A stretch of 64,000 nt of DNA, taken from assembly GCF_016616425.1 (NCBI RefSeq), contig NZ_CP067101.1, positions 1,302,001-1,366,000 of the forward strand, given 5' to 3'. The DNA comes from Bradyrhizobium diazoefficiens (GTDB taxonomy: Bacteria > Pseudomonadota > Alphaproteobacteria > Rhizobiales > Xanthobacteraceae). The position numbers and the translations under genes are program-made. Position 1 is the stretch's first letter, and every line of letters begins with the position of its first letter. Positions 46,301 to 53,115 of the stretch are shown here, in pieces. Under the pieces are notes generated by a model. The model was not told where the DNA came from. It saw only the letters and a list, made by a program, of their open reading frames with translations, and searched no databases.

Positions 46301-48607
46301 GCCACCGGCGCCGTCGGCCTGTCGGTTTTGGCGGCCGGCGCGGGCGGTATCACTATCGTCAATCACGGCAACATCACCGGGACGAGCCGCGTCGGTATCA
46401 GCGTCACGCAGAACGATGCGGATGCGGCAGGCGATCCGATCGCGACCGGCTCGACGCATATCACGAACAGCGGCTCGGTCGTGGGTGCGGCCGGTCATGC
46501 TGCGATCTTCATCCAGGAGAACGCGACCGGCGCGGCGACGGTCGACAATTCCGGCACGATCGGGCTGGCCCTCGCCGCGACCGTGACCGCGACGACTTAT
46601 GCGATCGTCGAGACCGGCGGCGCCATCACCATCAACAACACCAACCATATCAACGGCAACATGTCGGTCGTCAGCGCGACCTTCAATAACAATGCCGGTG
46701 GCATCTGGACCGTCGCCGGCAGCAGCGTCTTCGGCAATGTATCCTCGATCGTCAACGCCGGCGAGATCGATCTGCTCAATGGCGCCTCGATTTCCGTCTC
46801 CGGGCTCGGCATCACCAATTCGAACGAGATAGAGAGCTGGGGCTCCGCGTCGATCACGGGCACCATCACCAACAACCACTCCATCGAGGTCCACACCGGC
46901 ACGCTGACGCTGTTCGGCTCGCTGTCCGGCTCTGGCTCGGTCACGATCGACGCCGGCGCGACGCTTGAGATCAAGAACACGGTGGCGCAGACCGTCACCT
47001 TCGCCGGCGCCGGTGCCGAACTCGAGATCGACACCGCGATCTTCGGCGGCTCGATCGCCGGCTTCACCACCAACGAGAAGATCGATCTGTCGACCATCAT
47101 CTGGGACAGCGGGACCACGGCGGTTTACGACGCTCTGAGCGGCAATCTCGTGGTCAGCGACACGCATAACCACAGCATCTCGCTCAAGTTGCTCGGCAAT
47201 TACAGCGACACGCATTTCATCACCAGCAGCGACGGTGCCGGCGGCACCATCGTCGAGATCGCTCCGACCGATGAATGGACCAACCCTGCCGGCGGCGACT
47301 GGAATGTCGCGTCGAACTGGAGCCTGGGCGTGCCGGCGGCCAGCTACGACGTCAAGCTCGACGCAACCGGAACCTACACCGTCGACAGCACGACCAGTGT
47401 CACGATCGACGACCTCACCGTCGCGTCGGGCGTGACGCTGCTGACCGAGCCCGGCACCGTGTTCACGGTGAACGGCGGCGTCGTCCTCAACGGCCTGATT
47501 GAAGCCGGGCCGTTCTCCGGAAACAACATTTCGACAATCGATGTCAAGGGCGACGTCAATGGGACCGGCGCGATCGAGATTTCCAACAAGGCCGTCGTGG
47601 AGATCGAGGGGGCGGTTTCCGGGACGCTGGTCAATGGATCGTTCTCTGGAATCATCATCTATTACGACAACGGGCTCGGCACCCTGGTCCTGGATGATTC
47701 CAAGGAGTTCCATGGATTGATCTCGGGCTCTCCGGCCGGGGCTCCGCTGTCGTCCGGCAACGAGATCGACATGAAGGACCTCGCCTGGACGTCCACGATG
47801 TCGGCGCAGGCCAACTACAACGCGGATACGAACATCACAACGGTCGGCTTCTACAATGGCGCGACGACGGTCACCCTGTCATTCCTCGGCAGGGATGTGA
47901 ACTGGCACCTTCAGAGCGACGGTCATGGCGGCACCACCGTTTATGATCCGCTCGCCGACACGCCGATGACGATCGAGAGCGGCGCGGTGTTGAACCTCAG
48001 CGAACCTTCCGCAGAGCAGGTGACCTTCGCCAACGAGACCGGAACCACCGGCACCTTCGCGATCGAACACGCCGCCGATTTCACCGGCGTCATCAACGGC
48101 TTTGCGGGTGACGGCACCGTCGCCAATTCGGACCTCCTCGACCTCAAGGACATCGGCTTCTCGACACTGACCGGAGCGATCTACACTGAAAACGCCGACC
48201 ATCTGGGCGGAACGCTGACGCTGAGCGACGGTACCGATACCGCGACCATCAACTTTGCCGGGAGCTACACCATCGACAGCTTCCATTTCGCGAGCGATGG
48301 CAACGGCGGCACGCTGGTCATCGATCCGCCCACGGGACCTACCCTCATCGCGACCAGTGGGCAGGACCAGTTCGCCTTTGCGAATTCAACGCTTCCGGTT
48401 CAAAGTACGATCATCGATTTCGAACTGGGCCAGGACAAGATCGACCTGCGCGAGCTCGCCAATATTCATTCCTTCAGCGACATCGTCATCACGCAGCGGG
48501 CGAACGACGCGCTGGTCACGCTCGATGACCATCAGTCGGTCCTCCTGAAGAATCTCGTCGCGAGCAGCCTGCATGCCAGCGATTTTATCGTTGCGACCCA
48601 CGCCTGA
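40313..48607 (+). CDS. Giant type I-secreted FecR/VCBS beta-helical protein (adhesin-like)
   Basis: A 2,764-residue protein without signal peptide. Layout: N-terminal module (1-110, NLIFNGEFKRTGLDLVLSHE; FVVHDYFRGDKRAALASPDG), FecR-like domain (about 118-235, GHVTKLVGSATAVRNG; GDVVSTGADSTLGITFIDGT; TPVATMGIRGTAV), and VCBS/cadherin-like units ending in ITITGTNDKP and VTITGTDAP (about 390-690). A long Thr/Gly/Ser-rich beta-helix carries NTGTIEV-type coils and is flanked by two NW motifs (FWKDAANWATGTVP; GGDWNVASNWSLGVP). It ends with IIDFELGQDKIDLRELANI, an RTX-type C-terminal secretion signal, but I see no GGXGXDXUX repeats. The start is TTG 40313; no in-frame ATG exists nearby. It is probably exported by the ATPase/HlyD pair at 53-56 kb. 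Confidence 0.85.
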   Translation: MNYAGQFDGAISLDGQGSRLTADAHVDSFTAKAHGHVPDGAFVVPDPNLIFNGEFKRTGLDLVLSHEGHEFVVHDYFRGDKRAALASPDGAHLTGDVVNALTGHVQVAQAAPGATATQVIGHVTKLVGSATAVRNGVSVILNNGDNVEKGDVVSTGADSTLGITFIDGTVFGLSSNARMVLNEMVYDPNGSSNSSLLSLVAGTITFVAGETAKHGDMKVDTPVATMGIRGTAVLTQINFVVPAGGGDPQPQASFQVLVEPNGTTGSYILFDKVTLLPIATVNQAGQMIQISGGNVSISNALMSPDVQKLITDVFTLKFTDNNTNTKLTTNFTDTLTPISQDLAFKSGSGPVVIATFVNLNPQGSEAPSTSTPLIVRIPGQPVVQSFDASGNVKAAFSMAERAGTTGDTHTDTISGLIRFVDQNLGDRPSVSISLAEAPNYVYKDGGQQDVTGSLSALQKQDIAATQIQISVVADAGNDNNGSAVWTYTIPDNVFDFLAAGETLTLTYMVRVDTNFTVSPESKFIPITITITGTNDKPVITTSVPIISFEGGTSVPGGPLISHVPAAGTLNFADVDLTDTHTVAVTLTSASLPDGSAVPPGPLAEFQSAMSVAITSGADSTGDGTGTINWSLADLPVYLADFIPKGEVLTLVYTVTVTDSQGATAQQTITVTITGTDAPAVVWIATEKDGAPPGGFWKDAANWATGTVPTIDDDVIVITDQLHGLTPSYPAMIDTAAYAKSITMNDFGGPPPQLINQSSLTISGALNMSADSILTNAATGTMSVGGLAEILDTSILTNVGYLTLKAGGDFASGTTIANSGTIELSGGTLKTQTDIANADGTLKVDTGTTLNVDSSTVDGGTVTILGTLELDGASLIENGTLNNSGTVNIKGTAEFANEAVSNSSIGTIRTLANGWLTIHQGSVVTNNGNVTVDASGKLIVGGATISGAGTVTGNGEIDLAGDAVLSGGVLNNNATFRVSGAANALDSESITNAGTIEVQAGGALAIDQGSTVDNSTGNVIVDDSAALRLDDATISGGAIKGAGAINVTGASKIDGGTTVSISAVTADAELTLDGIAVSGTVITDKSSIVLDGTVKLNDGAIIKGTSAASKGAITNNGTLEISGAATLLNDALANTGHLVKIDDGQRLTLSGTEISGGTINNYSGALGGTIHVTGNSTIDGNATLNQGAITVESGVTLTLDDVTVAGTAIANGGTVEVDASKKLTLSGASLTGGTLAVSGTVASSGTSTVTNSSITNNGLIEAIGGLLTLAATTSASIANAGTLQANGAELDIDHQAVTNTCTLAAINDGALRLTAMTVANTSGTVSVESGSTLDLASATIDGGTVTVAGTLESTGTSAIYGADITNTGTITVTSGTLTIDPGTLHAIVNRDLIEAVNGGTLKLTTATITNAGATIAADGTSRLYLTDISINGGSLTNAGNLYSVSGSNLVSAAVTNTGTIEVEAGRLNLSGGITGIGTLIVDNGATLELGGADAQTVTFAGGGNTLQLDKVAGQSFTGTIAGQSTKAGTFTVTGTADITTSVGDALDFTASGGSPATPADIVLTPAGALTGAARGIYVTQNGAGDISLTATGNITGLAGNGITLRIGLTGSGDITVNDLTGKATGTGAGSVGLLAENLSAGNNGNITVNQLGGAAGGAFGIDVHTEGDGNIDVTAGGNVTGASIYGIRTRSDGSGSTTVRTEAGSVVTSGSSGVVAVNRAEVLSLLDHSSITVTNYGTVNSGASLNQADNAPAGLEAGYLGAGTGAAASTSVYGNVVINNYGDVTAASGYGIHAYNFGNGDVTVNEGAGTSVIGAEIGIRAQALSGGAGDIAVTLGASASVTGTTSYGILAYGIDRGDISVTLAAGDDIISGSSGVVAVNYAAAIASAVGSTISVVAHGTIHSGSALNSDGTTPGAIVAGYRPGGSSSFSNAVYGDVSVTSDATVTADAGFGIDAFTYGIGDVAVTTGATSQVTAAGTAIGAFSHGGGDVTVTNDGSATGAVGLSVLAAGAGGITIVNHGNITGTSRVGISVTQNDADAAGDPIATGSTHITNSGSVVGAAGHAAIFIQENATGAATVDNSGTIGLALAATVTATTYAIVETGGAITINNTNHINGNMSVVSATFNNNAGGIWTVAGSSVFGNVSSIVNAGEIDLLNGASISVSGLGITNSNEIESWGSASITGTITNNHSIEVHTGTLTLFGSLSGSGSVTIDAGATLEIKNTVAQTVTFAGAGAELEIDTAIFGGSIAGFTTNEKIDLSTIIWDSGTTAVYDALSGNLVVSDTHNHSISLKLLGNYSDTHFITSSDGAGGTIVEIAPTDEWTNPAGGDWNVASNWSLGVPAASYDVKLDATGTYTVDSTTSVTIDDLTVASGVTLLTEPGTVFTVNGGVVLNGLIEAGPFSGNNISTIDVKGDVNGTGAIEISNKAVVEIEGAVSGTLVNGSFSGIIIYYDNGLGTLVLDDSKEFHGLISGSPAGAPLSSGNEIDMKDLAWTSTMSAQANYNADTNITTVGFYNGATTVTLSFLGRDVNWHLQSDGHGGTTVYDPLADTPMTIESGAVLNLSEPSAEQVTFANETGTTGTFAIEHAADFTGVINGFAGDGTVANSDLLDLKDIGFSTLTGAIYTENADHLGGTLTLSDGTDTATINFAGSYTIDSFHFASDGNGGTLVIDPPTGPTLIATSGQDQFAFANSTLPVQSTIIDFELGQDKIDLRELANIHSFSDIVITQRANDALVTLDDHQSVLLKNLVASSLHASDFIVATHA
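45434..46294 (+). repeat. Internal duplication inside the giant protein
   Basis: Two related segments start with SGSSGVVAVN at residues 1708 and 1870 (nt 45434 and 45920), an offset of 162 residues. Both continue with a similar plan: a strand-rich stretch, an AGY motif (GLEAGYLGAG; IVAGYRPGG), VYGNV/VYGDV, and then a GYGI/GFGIDA block and GDVTV/GDVAV. They differ at many positions, so the duplication is old. Confidence 0.65.
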
Positions 48608-48728
48608 CGGGCCTTCGGCGCGATTGCGGTGCCTCGCTTGCGACGGATTCCGCTGTCAAAGGGCATAGCTGATTGCGTATTGTCGTCCCGACATCGGACG
48701 AAGGCGGGTTGCGGGAAATTCAGGCGGT

Positions 48729-50960
48729 ATGAAGCGGCTAGGACTGTTGCGGCGGTGGTTTGCGCGGAAGTTCGGCTTTGCGCGGTTGATGTGCCTTGCG
48801 CTGCTCGTCCTGTTCGCCGGCGCTCGCCTGTGGGATCCGCCGCCGATCGAGGAATTGCGGCTGCGTACCTTCGACATGTTCCAGCTGATCGATCCGCGCC
48901 ACAAGGCGGCGCGGCCGGTCGTCATCGTCGACATCGACGACAAGAGCCTTGCGAAGCTCGGCCAGTGGCCATGGCCGCGCACGCGGATCGCCGATATGAT
49001 CCAGAACCTCACCAATAGCGGCGCGGTGGCGATCGGTTTCGACGTAGTGTTCTCCGAACCTGACCGGCTCAACCCGGATCTGGTCGCGAGCCAGATGCGC
49101 TATCTGGACGACGCCACCCGCGCCAAGCTGCGCGAGCTGCCGACCAACGACCAGATCCTCTCCGAGGCGATCAAGCGCTCGCGCGTGGTGCTGGGCGAGA
49201 CCGGGCTTCCAGATGTCCTGTCCGAACTCGATAGATCGCTTCCGCTCACGGGCGTGGCGACGGTCGGCGAGGAGGGCGCGGATCGCTTCCTGTTCGAATT
49301 TCCGGGCTTGTTACGGAATGTGCCAATCATAGAGAAGGTTGCGGCCGGCCGCGGCCTGTTCTCGATCAGGCCCGAGCGCGACGGTCTGATTCGTCGCGTG
49401 CCGATGATCATGCGCGCCCAGGGCAACATCATGCCCTCGCTCAGCCTGGAGATATTGCGCGTCATCACCGGCACGCCGACGCTGCTGGTGAGGACCGACA
49501 AGGCAGGTATCCGGGCGATTCGCCTTAAGGGCGTCGAGATTCCGACCGATAAGAACGGCCAGTTCTGGATGCATTACGCCCGCCAAGATCCCTCGATCTA
49601 CGTCTCCGCGGCCGACGTGCTCGACAACGGTGTGTCGCCGAGCAGGATCGCCGGCAAGCTGGTGCTGATCGGCACCTCGGCAGGCGGGCTCAACGACATC
49701 AAGACCACGCCGGTGTCCTCGACCATGCCCGGTGTCGAGATCCATGCCCAGGTGCTCGAGAGTGTGCTGAGCGGCGTGGCGATCTCCCAGCCGAACTACG
49801 CGCTCGGCGTCGAATTGCTCTCCGCCCTCGTCATCGGCCTCCTCGTCATCATCTTCACACCGAATCTCGGCCCCGTGCGCCTCGTGCTTGCGGGCGCGGC
49901 CTTCGCCGCCATCCTGGTCGGCGTGTCCTGGTTCTTCTACGCGCGGTACCGCTATCTCATCGATTTCACCTATCCGCTGCTCTCGACCACGGCGATCTAT
50001 CTGACGCTGATCTTCGCCAGCTTCGTGCGCGAGCAGCGCGAGCGCGTGCAGATTCGCGGGCAGTTCGCGCAATACATGTCGCCGGTGCTGGTCGAGCAGC
50101 TCGTGCAGTCGCCGGAAAAGCTCGTGCTCGGCGGCGAGGAGCGCGAGATGACGATCATGTTCTCGGACGTTCGCGGCTTCACCACGATCTCGGAGAGCTA
50201 CAAGCACGATCCGCAAGGGCTCATCACGCTGATGAACCGTTTCCTGACGCCGCTGACCGACGTCATCATCGAGCAGAAGGGGTATATCGACAAGTACATG
50301 GGCGACGCCATCATGGCGTTCTGGAACGCGCCGCTCGACGATGCCAAGCACGAGGTCAACGCCTGCGAGGCCGCGGTGCAGATGCTGGAGAGAATCGACA
50401 CGGTCAACAAGCAGCGCGAGCAAGAAGCCGCCGACGGCGGTCACGTCTACATCCCGCTCAATGTCGGCATCGGCCTCAACACCGGCATTGGCGTCGTCGG
50501 CAACATGGGTTCCGATCTGAAGAAGAACTATTCGGTGCTCGGTGACAGCGTGAATCTCGCCTCGCGCCTCGAAGGGCAGACCAAGGAATACGGCTTTCCG
50601 ATCATCGTGGGCTCCAGGACTGCGCTCGCCGCCAAGGACAGGTTCGCGATTCTCGAGCTCGACTTCATCATGGTCAAGGGCAAGACCGAGCCGGAGGTGA
50701 TCTATGCCATCGCCGGCCGCGAAGACGTGATGCATTCGGGCGCCTTCCAGCGCCTGCGCAACATCACCATCGAGATGCTCGCATGCTACCGCGGCCGCGA
50801 TTGGCCGGGTGCGCTGGACGCGATCGAGCGCGGCCGCAACAGCGAAGACGCCGACACGCTGGAAAAGCTGTTCAGGCTTTATGAGGCCCGCATCAAGGAT
50901 TTCCAGCTCAACCCGCCGCCGGAGGGCTGGACCGGGGCGTATGCGCTGCTGACGAAGTAG
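48729..50960 (+). CDS. CHASE2-domain adenylate/guanylate cyclase
   Basis: A 743-residue membrane-bound class III nucleotide cyclase. One helix near residues 19-33 leads into an extracytoplasmic CHASE2 sensor domain (about 40-340; VVIVDIDDKSLAKLGQWPWP; GAVAIGFDVVFSEPD; SRIAGKLVLIGTSAGGLND). Three helices follow (about 358-435), then the catalytic domain (about 470-650) with metal aspartates in MFSDVRGFTTIS and DKYMGDAIMAFWN and the NYSVLGDSVNLASRLEG block. A 90-residue tail follows. It lies 121 bp downstream of the giant secreted protein gene, a pairing I recall as recurrent with FecR proteins. The stimulus and the choice of cAMP or cGMP are not shown. Confidence 0.92.
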   Translation: MKRLGLLRRWFARKFGFARLMCLALLVLFAGARLWDPPPIEELRLRTFDMFQLIDPRHKAARPVVIVDIDDKSLAKLGQWPWPRTRIADMIQNLTNSGAVAIGFDVVFSEPDRLNPDLVASQMRYLDDATRAKLRELPTNDQILSEAIKRSRVVLGETGLPDVLSELDRSLPLTGVATVGEEGADRFLFEFPGLLRNVPIIEKVAAGRGLFSIRPERDGLIRRVPMIMRAQGNIMPSLSLEILRVITGTPTLLVRTDKAGIRAIRLKGVEIPTDKNGQFWMHYARQDPSIYVSAADVLDNGVSPSRIAGKLVLIGTSAGGLNDIKTTPVSSTMPGVEIHAQVLESVLSGVAISQPNYALGVELLSALVIGLLVIIFTPNLGPVRLVLAGAAFAAILVGVSWFFYARYRYLIDFTYPLLSTTAIYLTLIFASFVREQRERVQIRGQFAQYMSPVLVEQLVQSPEKLVLGGEEREMTIMFSDVRGFTTISESYKHDPQGLITLMNRFLTPLTDVIIEQKGYIDKYMGDAIMAFWNAPLDDAKHEVNACEAAVQMLERIDTVNKQREQEAADGGHVYIPLNVGIGLNTGIGVVGNMGSDLKKNYSVLGDSVNLASRLEGQTKEYGFPIIVGSRTALAAKDRFAILELDFIMVKGKTEPEVIYAIAGREDVMHSGAFQRLRNITIEMLACYRGRDWPGALDAIERGRNSEDADTLEKLFRLYEARIKDFQLNPPPEGWTGAYALLTK

Positions 50961-50995
50961 GAGCTGCGCCACCACTCTCGCAGGGAGAAGACCGC

Positions 50996-51193
50996 ATGAC
51001 GAGACCGACACCGAAAGAGATCAAGCCCATCGCGCAGATCGCCGGCGTTCCTGTGGACGACGAGATCGCGACGCGCATCTCCAATTCCATTGGTCCTGCC
51101 TTTGAAGGCTTTGCGGTGATCGCAGGCACGCTGCCGTTCGACCTCGAGCCTGCGCTCTATCCGATCGTACAGACGCAGAAGGTGACGAAATGA
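50996..51193 (+). CDS. AtzG-like (DUF4089) amidase subunit
   Basis: A 65-residue protein with two predicted helices (IKPIAQIAGVPVDDEIATRI; GPAFEGFAVIAGTLPFDL) and a C-terminal LEPALYPIV, matching DUF4089/AtzG-like proteins. In the cyanuric-acid pathway, AtzG is the small partner that stabilises the AtzE amidase. GGGAGAAG precedes the ATG, and its stop overlaps the amidase start (ATGA), strong support for a subunit pair. The exact substrate of the pair is not known here. Confidence 0.8.
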   Translation: MTRPTPKEIKPIAQIAGVPVDDEIATRISNSIGPAFEGFAVIAGTLPFDLEPALYPIVQTQKVTK

Positions 51194-52605
51194 GCACTGA
51201 GCCCGCCTTGATGACGCTCACCGAGGTCGCGCGCGCGATCGCGATGAAGCAGGTCTCCTCACATGAGGTGACGCGCGCACTGCTGCACCGCATCGCACAG
51301 TGGCAACCGCATCTCAACGCCTTCATGTCGGTCGAGGCGGAGGCGGCACTGACGGCGGCCGAGGCCGCCGACGCCGAACTCGCCAAGGGCAATGTTCATG
51401 GTCCGCTGCACGGCGTGCCGCTCGCGCACAAGGACATGTATTACGACGCCGGCAAGGTTTCGACCTGCGGCTCGCTGATCCGCCGTGATTTCGTGCCGAC
51501 CGTGACCGCCACCGCTTTGCAGCGGCTGAAGGACGCCGGTCAGGTTCGCCTCGGCACGCTGCATCTGGCCGAATTCGCCTATGGCCCGACCGGGCACAAC
51601 GCCCATTACGGCCCGGTGCGCAATCCCTGGAACGTGGCCCACATCACCGGCGGGTCCTCATCCGGCTCCGGTTCGGCGGTGGCCGCGCGCCTGACCTATG
51701 CGGCGCTCGGCTCGGATACCGGCGGCTCGATCCGCATGCCCGCGCATTTCTGCGGCGTCACGGGGCTGAAGACCACCGTCGGCCGCGTCAGCCGCGCCGG
51801 CGCAATGCCGCTGTCGCAATCGCTCGACACGGTCGGCCCGCTCGCCCGTACCGCCGAGGACTGCGCGCTGCTGCTGGCCTTGATGGCCGGTGCTGACCCG
51901 CTGGATTCGACCTGCAGCCACGAGCCGGTCTCGGATTACGTGAGTGCCACCAAGGGCTCGCTGAAGGGCCTCAAGATCGGCGTGCCTGCGTCCTTTTATG
52001 TCGACGACCTCGACAGCGAAGTCGCGCGCGTGCTGGACGAGACCATCGCGGTGCTCAAGCGCGAGGGCGCCGATATCGTCAAGGTCGAGCTGCCGGACCA
52101 GCGGCAATTGAATTCGGCGAGCCAACTCGTGCTTGCGGCCGAAGCTGCTGCCTTCCACAAGCGCTGGATGATCGAGCGGCCGCAGGATTACGGTTCGCAG
52201 GTCCTGATGCGGCTTCAGAACGGCCTCGCCGTTCCCGCCGTCACCTATCTCGAGGCGATGCGCTGGCGCGGCCCTGCGCTCGCCGCGTACAATGCCGCCA
52301 CCGCTGGCGTCGATGCGGTGATCGCGCCGGCATCTCCGGTGCCCGCGCCGACGATCGAGGAGAGCGATGTTGGCGGCGGTCCGAACGCGCCGGCGCTGCT
52401 GCAACGGCTGACGCTGTTCACCCGTCCGGTGAATTTCCTCGGCCTGCCGTCGCTCACCGTGCCCTCAGGTTTCACCAAAAGCGGCCTGCCGGTCGGCATG
52501 CAGCTGATCGGCCGCTGCTTCGATGAAGCGACCCTGCTCACCATCGGCGCCGCCTTCCAGCGGGTCACCGATTATCACGCTCGATTGCCGAAACCGCCGA
52601 CATGA
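51190..52605 (+). CDS. Amidase-signature hydrolase (AtzE/GatA-like)
   Basis: A 471-residue amidase. The Ser-cisSer-Lys triad is evident: Lys81 in PLAHKDMYYD, the Ser cluster at 156-158 in GGSSSGSGSAV, and nucleophile Ser180 in SDTGGSIRMP. Length and order match AtzE, GatA and similar enzymes. The upstream 65-residue AtzG-like gene and absence of GatB/GatC genes favour an AtzE-type hydrolase over the tRNA amidotransferase. Candidate substrates are 1-carboxybiuret-like or other carbamoyl compounds, by family inference only. Confidence 0.88.
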   Translation: MSTEPALMTLTEVARAIAMKQVSSHEVTRALLHRIAQWQPHLNAFMSVEAEAALTAAEAADAELAKGNVHGPLHGVPLAHKDMYYDAGKVSTCGSLIRRDFVPTVTATALQRLKDAGQVRLGTLHLAEFAYGPTGHNAHYGPVRNPWNVAHITGGSSSGSGSAVAARLTYAALGSDTGGSIRMPAHFCGVTGLKTTVGRVSRAGAMPLSQSLDTVGPLARTAEDCALLLALMAGADPLDSTCSHEPVSDYVSATKGSLKGLKIGVPASFYVDDLDSEVARVLDETIAVLKREGADIVKVELPDQRQLNSASQLVLAAEAAAFHKRWMIERPQDYGSQVLMRLQNGLAVPAVTYLEAMRWRGPALAAYNAATAGVDAVIAPASPVPAPTIEESDVGGGPNAPALLQRLTLFTRPVNFLGLPSLTVPSGFTKSGLPVGMQLIGRCFDEATLLTIGAAFQRVTDYHARLPKPPT

Positions 52606-52742
52606 TCAAGCCCGTCGGCATCTCAGGCCTCGATATCCGCTTCGGTTCGGGTGTCCGGCCGGGCTCAGGCTCACAACATTTATACCCCCATTCATCCTGG
52701 TTCCCGTTCCATGTGGCCGTTCACGCCAGAGGAACCTCACTT

Positions 52743-52854
52743 ATGTACATTTCCGACGAAGGCCTCCTTGTCATCCTGTTCGTCGGTCTGCGCCATCGGC
52801 GCGGTCATTTTGCTCCTGATGGTGCGGCTGGTGCGTGGGGGCGGCCGGCTCTAA
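52743..52854 (+). pseudogene. Truncated GlsB/YeaQ/YmgE-family gene remnant
   Basis: ATG 52743 (AGAGGAA upstream) reads MYISDEGLLVILFVGL, the usual N-terminus of Bradyrhizobium transglycosylase-associated (GlsB/YeaQ/YmgE) proteins. One frame over, CAIGAVILLLMVRLVRGGGRL to a stop at 52854 is their usual C-terminus. The roughly 50 residues normally between are missing, so an internal deletion with frame change has destroyed the gene. The rest of 52606-53115 holds no other gene; a hairpin around CTCAGCC/GGCTGAG lies near 52880-52913 and the promoter of the T1SS genes is presumably after it. Confidence 0.6.
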
Positions 52855-53115
52855 CCGCCATTCCCGGCAAATCGGAACCCTCAGCCTCTCCCTTTTCCAG
52901 GGAAAAGGCTGAGAGCCCTGCAGGAAAAAAAGCCGCAAGCCTGTGAAATTCCGGACTTGCGCGGAAGGCCGGTCGAGGTAGATGTGGCTCATTGGGAGCC
53001 TGGATTAATTCGACTGCGGACGGACGGAAAAACGCGATGTTAATCCGGGCCGGTTACTCCTGAATTCGCCACTGAAATCAGGGGCTTTGCCCCTTACCCG
53101 AAAGAGATCAGACTG

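Noticed and set aside
45068..47713. 881-residue open frame on the minus strand inside the giant protein gene
   Set aside because: It is antisense to the repetitive, codon-biased adhesin gene; its composition (Asp/Arg/Ala-rich, no domains) is that expected from the reverse of Gly/Thr-rich coding DNA.
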